A DNA stretch of 35,786 nt from CALBMX01 sp047629095. Lineage in GTDB: Bacteria > Planctomycetota > UBA1135 > GCA-002686595. A model generated the notes under the pieces. The model saw only the letters and a program-made list of their open reading frames with translations, did no database searches and was not told where the DNA came from. The stretch lies in the NCBI GenBank assembly GCA_047629095.1, contig JBLHWM010000005.1, positions 1 through 35,786 of the forward strand, read 5' to 3'. Position 1 is the stretch's first letter. Each line of letters opens with the position of its first letter. This document shows, in pieces, positions 31,038 through 35,786 of the stretch. Both the position numbers and the translations under genes were made by a program.

Positions 31038-32249
31038 TTAGGACTCAAGCCAGGCAGCGAGCCCAAGGCCCGCCGCTCGGCCCGTGGAGAAGCTGGCTTG
31101 TAGGAGATAGCCACCGGTAGGGGCCGTCCAATCAAGCATTTCGCCGGCAACAAAGACCCCGGGTTTAGCGAGCAACATGAAGCGCTCATCGAACTCGGAA
31201 CTCGGAATGCCGCCCCGGGTAGAGATGGCCTTTGCCATGGACATTGGGTTCCCAAGCTTCAGCGTGGCTGCCTTAATCAACCTCGCAAGCTCAGCCGGCT
31301 CGCGTGGAATTTGATTCGACGTGCACTCGCGCAAGAGTGAGATCGCGACGGGCGACAGCTTCGCACAGCGCTTGAGCAGCTTGCCCGTGGAGAGCCCGCT
31401 CTTGGCCTTGGCAACCCGACTTGCGATCGTGTCCGCAGCGAGGTCGGGCGCGAGATCAAAGCACAGCGCCCGATCTTCCCCCAAGGCAAAGAGCGCCTCC
31501 GCAACTCCATAAATTGGGCCGCCCTCGATCCCGGACTCGGTGATCATGGCGTCACCCCTTGCTTCGATGGAACCAGCTCGAATACTGACGTTCTTGAGCG
31601 GAACACCGGCGAACTGAGTTCGGAACGCCTCCGTCCAGGACACTTGATACCCGCCGTTGGTGGGAGTGAGGTCCGTCACACTAACGCCGGTGGCACGCAT
31701 GTTCTCTACCCAAGTCCCTTGGGAACCTGTTCGCGGATAAGTTGCTCCGCCGAGGGCCAAAACGATGGCATCAGCGGAGAGTGTGACCTGCTCACTGTCC
31801 GGTCCACGGAAGCTAGCCGTCATGGCCTCGGGCTTATCCAAGTCGAAACCAAGCCACTCGTGCTTGCGCAGCAGCTTGACTCCCAAGTTGTCGAGCTCAT
31901 TGAGCCATGCGCGTAACAGCTCCTTTGCCCGGAACGCCTCGGGGAAAACACGGCCACTTGAACCAACCATGGTGGGCTGCCCAAGTCCGTGGGCCCAAGC
32001 CCGAAGGGCATCGGGAGTAAGCCCACGAATGGCGGGCTCGATCCAAGCGGATGCGTCTCCGTAGCGAGTCAAGAACGTCGCAAGGTCTTCCGAGTGGGTC
32101 AGGTTGAGGCCACCCCGGCCCGCCACCAGAAACTTGGAACCCGGCGTGGACTCTCCCGTGAGAACCGTGACCGCGTGCCCGGCTCGGGCTGCGCTCTCCG
32201 CTGCCATCAGGCCCGCGGGGCCTGCACCAATGACTAGAACTTCAGCCAC
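31038..32249 (-). CDS. HI0933/BaiN-type FAD-dependent oxidoreductase (TIGR03862-like)
   Basis: The 403-residue flavoprotein has the FAD motif GAGPAG (7-12), the family block GRGGLNLTHSE, GGATYPRTGSQGTW, and the C-terminal FAD-binding VFVAGEMLDWTAPTGGYLLQASFSTGRAAG. These match the HI0933 superfamily, in particular the TIGR03862 subgroup. The reaction is unknown for most members; BaiN relatives reduce bile-acid intermediates in gut clostridia. Translation starts at a GTG three bases after the preceding methyltransferase stop, so it is in the same operon as the sugar-type genes. Whether it takes part in their pathway is open. The HI0933 family is often found in unrelated contexts. Confidence 0.88.
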   Translation of the reverse strand: MAEVLVIGAGPAGLMAAESAARAGHAVTVLTGESTPGSKFLVAGRGGLNLTHSEDLATFLTRYGDASAWIEPAIRGLTPDALRAWAHGLGQPTMVGSSGRVFPEAFRAKELLRAWLNELDNLGVKLLRKHEWLGFDLDKPEAMTASFRGPDSEQVTLSADAIVLALGGATYPRTGSQGTWVENMRATGVSVTDLTPTNGGYQVSWTEAFRTQFAGVPLKNVSIRAGSIEARGDAMITESGIEGGPIYGVAEALFALGEDRALCFDLAPDLAADTIASRVAKAKSGLSTGKLLKRCAKLSPVAISLLRECTSNQIPREPAELARLIKAATLKLGNPMSMAKAISTRGGIPSSEFDERFMLLAKPGVFVAGEMLDWTAPTGGYLLQASFSTGRAAGLGLAAWLES

Positions 32250-32252
32250 GAC

Positions 32253-32927
32253 TTAGCCCACCCGTTCCAGTAGCCAAAAGCCCATGCGCTCGGCGCTTGG
32301 AATACGCTCGCGGGCAAGGTCGATCTTGTGGCCCGTGCGGTGGTCCGCATGCATGCACTCGACCACTCGAAAACAGCCCGTATTCACGAAGTGTGCGGCG
32401 TAGTCACGCTTATAGGTCATGGCTGATCCCGGCGGAAGGTGGTGGTAGGGCACGTCTTCATCACGGTCCGGGGCAAAGTCCGCCAGCAGTAGATAACCAC
32501 CGGTCTGGACCACGTCGCAGACACTCTTAGTGAGCGCGGGCAGAAGCTCTCGGTCAACCCAGTGCAAGATGAAGTGCAGCAAGAGCAGGTCACAACCACC
32601 CAGGTTGGAAAAGTCCTCGGCCGCTTGGCAGGTGAGCTCAACCCCATACCTCTCTCGGCCGTCGGCAACCGCCATGGCGGACGCATCCGAGCCTCGAACT
32701 TCGCACAGGTACTCATCCCTCAGGGCAGCCAGGCGATAGCCATTGGCTGCACCAACTTCCAAGGCTCGCTTGGGGGCCAATCCGTGCTTTCGAAGTAGGC
32801 CAATCGCCAAATCTTGATCGGCATCAAACCCGAGCAGCTTCTCACGGTTACGCTGGAACCACTGGTCGCCTTCACCTTGGAGAAATGCCGCACCTTGGCC
32901 GGCTCTGCTATTGGGATCAGCATCCAT
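32253..32927 (-). CDS. Class I SAM-dependent methyltransferase
   Basis: From the ATG at 32927 the protein has 224 residues. The SAM-binding motif I is ALEVGAANGYRLAAL (about 55-69), followed by the acidic motif II region with RGSDASAMAV, and motif post-II CDLLLLHFILHWVD. The N-terminal KLLGFDADQDLAIGLL resembles methyltransferases of glycan clusters. The acceptor is unknown; a sugar intermediate is plausible given the neighbours. The frame extends upstream to a TTG at 32975 overlapping the previous gene by 38 bases. The ATG with a 10-base gap is preferred. Confidence 0.85.
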   Translation of the reverse strand: MDADPNSRAGQGAAFLQGEGDQWFQRNREKLLGFDADQDLAIGLLRKHGLAPKRALEVGAANGYRLAALRDEYLCEVRGSDASAMAVADGRERYGVELTCQAAEDFSNLGGCDLLLLHFILHWVDRELLPALTKSVCDVVQTGGYLLLADFAPDRDEDVPYHHLPPGSAMTYKRDYAAHFVNTGCFRVVECMHADHRTGHKIDLARERIPSAERMGFWLLERVG

Positions 32928-32937
32928 TAGAGAACTC

Positions 32938-35001
32938 TTAGTTGACCTTCTCTGCAGCACGGAAAACGGGCTCAATCAAATCGCCGTCGATTCGCTCGAG
33001 CACGGAACCTTCAGTGATCGCCGTCTGCAGCACACGTGCGGCACCAAGCAATGCAGAGAGGGTCCGGTCGATGTCGTACGTGCTATGGGCTGTGGAGATA
33101 AAGAAGCAAGCGCGGGTCAGAATCCCCCTGCGCACCAGCTCCTGCTGGAAGAGCGTCTGCAGCTCGAGGGCCGAGTTCTCATCCGTCGCCTTCAGGCTAT
33201 AGCCGGGAAAGTAGTCCAACCCGATGGAGGACAGAACCGCGCAGCCCGAGGTCCGCGACACCTGGTCCACGCCCTCGCGAAGCCGTCGGCCAAGCGCGCT
33301 GAGTTGTGTGGGAGTTCCCTCTCGTTCCATGACTTCGATGGTCTTGATCGCTGCGGCAATCGAGGGCAGCTCCCCGCCAAAGGTAAAGGAGAAGAACGCC
33401 TCCTGCAGAACAGCCATATACTCCGCTTTCCCACATAGCACTGCAAGGGGCAGCCCATTGGCGATTCCTTTGCCCAGGGTGGTCAAGTCCGGCGTCACTC
33501 CATAAACAGTCTGGGCGCCACCTAGGTGGATCCGGAAGCCGGTGATGATCTCGTCAAAAATAAGCAGAGCTCCGTACTTCGTACAGAGGTCGCGTACACC
33601 CTCGAGGTATCCGGAAGGCGGAGCCGTGAGACTGACGGGCTCGAGAATTACGCCCGCAACATCGCCGACGTGAAGCAGATCCTCCAACGCCAGCAAGTCG
33701 CCGTAGGGGAAGGCATGGGTGAGGTCGGAAGTGGAGTCAGGAACGCCGAGGTTCCTGGTGGTCGAGCCGATGTACCAGTCCTGCCAACCGTGGTAACCCG
33801 AGCAAGCGATCACATCCCTGCCCGTGACCGCCCTTGCGATCCGAGCTGCACCAGCTGTCACGTCCGAGCCGTTTTTCCCAAAGCGGACCATTTCGGCACT
33901 GGGCAGCAAGCGACAGATCGTATGGGCGAGTTGAGCTTCGAGTGGATGGGGAAGGGACGGCGTGAGAAAGGTGTCGGAGGCGCACTCGGCCGCGGCTAGG
34001 TTCACCTGGGGATGGCAGTGCCCGAGAATGGCCGGGCCGAGCCCAAGGACATAGTCCAGGAACTCGTTGCCATCTGCATCCCAGACCTTGGACCCATTCC
34101 CCCGCACGAGCACCTGGGGCGCCGTTCCTTTCACGTATTGGAGAGGCGTCTTGGAGAAGGTCTGAGCGCCACCGGGGATCAAGCGCGCGGCCTGCTCGAA
34201 GAGCGCGTCCCCCAGGGCTGTCGCAAGAGGTGGTGCAGGCTGCCCCGACGTGAGGTCACGTGGCTTTGCGGACCAGCCTTCGCCTTGGGTGTGCCCGCGG
34301 GAAGCGTCTCGGTAGTGCTCGCGCAGGATTTCCACGACGCGCGCAACGGGCGGAATACCGTCGGGGCTGGAGTCCAGAACCGCGCGAATCGCATCCAAGT
34401 CCTCGGGGTAGTCCACGGTGGCGCGCACATCGGACCAGTCCTCTTGCCAATCCACTTGGTGGATACGGAAACGCTCTGGATTCTTCCATAGAGCGAAGGT
34501 GACATGTTCGCGCTCGTCCGCGGCGCGGGACTCTTCCCAGATCTGCTGGAGCGCTTCCATGGAGAAGACCTCCACATCCATTCCATCGGGAAACTTGCCG
34601 GGAGGCGGGGCCGTGTTCGCGGCGTAGTCGCAGGGGTTCTTGAAGAAAGCATCGACCACAAGGTCGACGACAACGGGGTCGAGCAGCGGGCAGTCCGCAG
34701 TGACGCGCACAACGGTGCTTGCTTGGGCCAAGTTCGCGGCTCGATAGTAGCGATCGAGTACATCCCTTTCAGAGCCTCGATAGACTGTGAGACCGAGGCT
34801 TCGGGCGAAGCTGGCGATGTCGTCGTCGGCAGGGGAACCGGTGGTAGCGAGGACAATCTGGTCCAATCGCGTCGCCTTGCGGAGCTGGCCAATCAGCCAC
34901 TCGAGCAGGGTTTTCCCAGCGACTTTCGTCAGGACCTTACCTGGAAACCGTGATGCACTATGGCGCGCTTGAACGATCGCCACTGTCTTGGAATGAGTCA
35001 C
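32938..35001 (-). CDS. Fusion of an SpsF-type cytidylyltransferase and a glutamate-1-semialdehyde-aminomutase-like class III aminotransferase
   Basis: Read from the GTG at 35001, the protein has 687 residues and two enzymes in one chain. Residues about 5-235 are a nucleotidyltransferase of the SpsF/NeuA type: VAIVQARHSASRFPGKVL at the start, VRVTADCPLLDP in the centre and DVRATVDYPEDLDAIRAVL near the end. A linker of about 40 residues leads to a class III PLP aminotransferase (about 270-687) with GGAQTFSK, FDEIITGFR and the PLP lysine K511 in TLGKGIANG. These resemble GSA aminomutase. Such fusions suit consecutive steps, amination and CMP-activation, on a sugar acid or amino sugar. The substrate is not known. 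The GTG start overlaps the preceding GNAT stop in GTGA. An ATG at 35037 inside the previous gene is less likely. Confidence 0.9.
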   Translation of the reverse strand: MTHSKTVAIVQARHSASRFPGKVLTKVAGKTLLEWLIGQLRKATRLDQIVLATTGSPADDDIASFARSLGLTVYRGSERDVLDRYYRAANLAQASTVVRVTADCPLLDPVVVDLVVDAFFKNPCDYAANTAPPPGKFPDGMDVEVFSMEALQQIWEESRAADEREHVTFALWKNPERFRIHQVDWQEDWSDVRATVDYPEDLDAIRAVLDSSPDGIPPVARVVEILREHYRDASRGHTQGEGWSAKPRDLTSGQPAPPLATALGDALFEQAARLIPGGAQTFSKTPLQYVKGTAPQVLVRGNGSKVWDADGNEFLDYVLGLGPAILGHCHPQVNLAAAECASDTFLTPSLPHPLEAQLAHTICRLLPSAEMVRFGKNGSDVTAGAARIARAVTGRDVIACSGYHGWQDWYIGSTTRNLGVPDSTSDLTHAFPYGDLLALEDLLHVGDVAGVILEPVSLTAPPSGYLEGVRDLCTKYGALLIFDEIITGFRIHLGGAQTVYGVTPDLTTLGKGIANGLPLAVLCGKAEYMAVLQEAFFSFTFGGELPSIAAAIKTIEVMEREGTPTQLSALGRRLREGVDQVSRTSGCAVLSSIGLDYFPGYSLKATDENSALELQTLFQQELVRRGILTRACFFISTAHSTYDIDRTLSALLGAARVLQTAITEGSVLERIDGDLIEPVFRAAEKVN

Positions 35002-35768
35002 TGGTCTTGCTCTTGGTTGGGGGTGCTGGCAAACCACTTGTGGTACCAGCGCTCACTTCTCTCGAGGGCGAAGCCCGCACCGCGATAGAGTTTTTGTGCG
35101 GGTAGGTTACGGCCTTGGGTGACGACTTCAACCCGGGGCAAGTCCTCTTCTTCAAACCACTGCAGAGCGCGATGCAAGAGTTTCGCGCCTAGGCCTTGGC
35201 CGCGGTACCCTTTTGAGATCCCAACGAGACCGATTTGGCCAAGGTTCGAGCTGGCTCGTCTGCAGGAGATATAACCGGCAACTTGGCCCTCGACTTCGGC
35301 CACAAAGACCACGTCGTCAAAGCCCCCGGTGACGGACTTTTGGATCCAGTCCCGGTAGAATTTGTGGCAGAGGTCCCGGGGGAACTTGCCGTCAAAATAG
35401 TAGCGGCTGAACTCGTAGGCGTCCCCAGCGGTCTCGCCAAGGATGGGGGAATCGGCGACTGTAGCCAGGCGAATCCCGCTGAGATCCAAGTCGTGGGGGA
35501 GCTCACTCGCACCATGGGCCCGAATAAAGGTCAGGCGCTCGTCCACCCAACGAAAGTCATTGCCGTCGGCAAGCGCCAGGGTCTGTTGATCCTCGCCGTG
35601 GGCTAGGAAGTACATGCAGGCCAAGTTGTTCTCTCTGCACTTGGCCAAGGCAAAGCGAAGGATGCTGGGGGTCAGGACGCCGCCGTGCAAGGTGCCCACT
35701 TGGAAGCCGAAGAAGTCGCTGTCCCAGGCCAAGTGCTCGAAGAGCTGTACATGCTGCACCGTTGCCAA
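34998..35768 (-). CDS. GNAT N-acetyltransferase resembling dTDP-amino-sugar acetyltransferases (WecD/RffC-like), 5' end possibly outside the window
   Basis: The readable frame gives 256 residues. The N-terminal LAWDSDFFGFQVG is a pattern seen in RffC/WecD, which acetylates dTDP-4-amino-4,6-dideoxygalactose. The C-terminal GNAT domain has the acetyl-CoA motif RGQGLG (189-194) and NLPAQKLYRGAGF (221-233). A likely role is N-acetylation of an amino sugar made by the adjacent fusion enzyme. The first start in the frame is a TTG at 35768, but the frame remains open to the window edge, so the true start may be upstream. It is the first gene here of the right-hand operon and overlaps the next by 4 bases. 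Confidence 0.85.
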   Translation of the reverse strand: MATVQHVQLFEHLAWDSDFFGFQVGTLHGGVLTPSILRFALAKCRENNLACMYFLAHGEDQQTLALADGNDFRWVDERLTFIRAHGASELPHDLDLSGIRLATVADSPILGETAGDAYEFSRYYFDGKFPRDLCHKFYRDWIQKSVTGGFDDVVFVAEVEGQVAGYISCRRASSNLGQIGLVGISKGYRGQGLGAKLLHRALQWFEEEDLPRVEVVTQGRNLPAQKLYRGAGFALERSERWYHKWFASTPNQEQDQ

Positions 35769-35786
35769 ACGGCCTTGGCCGGGTAG

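Noticed and set aside
32938..35001. HemL (glutamate-1-semialdehyde aminomutase) in haem biosynthesis
   Set aside because: The domain is fused to a cytidylyltransferase and sits in a sugar-type operon, so an aminotransferase role on a sugar is more likely.
1..35786. tRNA, rRNA, CRISPR array, insertion sequence, prophage or integrase
   Set aside because: I looked in the gaps for cloverleaf-like folding, spaced direct repeats and transposase or integrase motifs and saw none. No computed scan was run.

Overview
The window looks like a chromosomal segment of a planctomycete-type bacterium with moderately high G+C. This is inferred from gene content, not from a marker gene. Supporting signs are a DUF1570 HEXXH protein, a large carboxypeptidase-regulatory-repeat surface protein, a secreted FG-GAP beta-propeller protein with a planctomycete-style C-terminal domain, and few clear Shine-Dalgarno sites. 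I see no rRNA, tRNA, insertion sequence, CRISPR array, integrase or phage gene. I find about 24 protein genes in short transcription units on both strands.

Layout. (1) 34-2825, plus strand: a disulfide oxidoreductase of the dihydrolipoamide dehydrogenase family, then a TetR regulator with a palindromic operator at its promoter and a di-iron Fe-S repair protein (RIC/YtfE family), probably a redox or nitrosative-stress group. A 15-bp perfect hairpin follows. (2) 2961-8271, plus: two large exported proteins, one with carboxypeptidase-regulatory repeats and one with a thioredoxin-like fold lacking CxxC. A 320-base gene-free, hairpin-rich stretch follows. (3) 8594-10480, minus: an exported Tim44-like, zinc-ribbon and TerB protein, divergent from a slyX gene. 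(4) 10919-15471, minus: an operon of an RNB exoribonuclease lacking recognisable cold-shock domains, TldD and TldE. (5) 15549-17897, minus: a secreted seven-bladed FG-GAP propeller protein. (6) 18285-20521, plus: a membrane protein, a Vms1/ANKZF1-like release factor (VLRF1 type) and RsmE, the last two overlapping by ATGA. (7) 20492-26464: a DUF3810 membrane metalloprotease, a DUF808 membrane protein and a heterodimeric ABC exporter pair. (8) 26584-30912: a SUI1/eIF1-like factor, a DUF1570 peptidase-like protein, a truncated haemoglobin and an M3 oligoendopeptidase. (9) 31038 to the right edge, minus: a tightly packed operon of a GNAT acetyltransferase, a cytidylyltransferase fused to a glutamate-semialdehyde-aminomutase-like aminotransferase, a methyltransferase and an HI0933-type flavoprotein. 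This reads as one end of an amino-sugar or surface-glycan locus.

Three observations stand out. A VLRF1-type peptidyl-tRNA hydrolase is translationally coupled to an rRNA methyltransferase. A cytidylyltransferase-aminotransferase fusion sits in an amino-sugar operon. An A/T-rich hexamer recurs exactly 6 bases before the ATG of several first genes, which suggests widespread leaderless transcription. All functional calls come from reading translated sequence and remembered family motifs; no database search was run.
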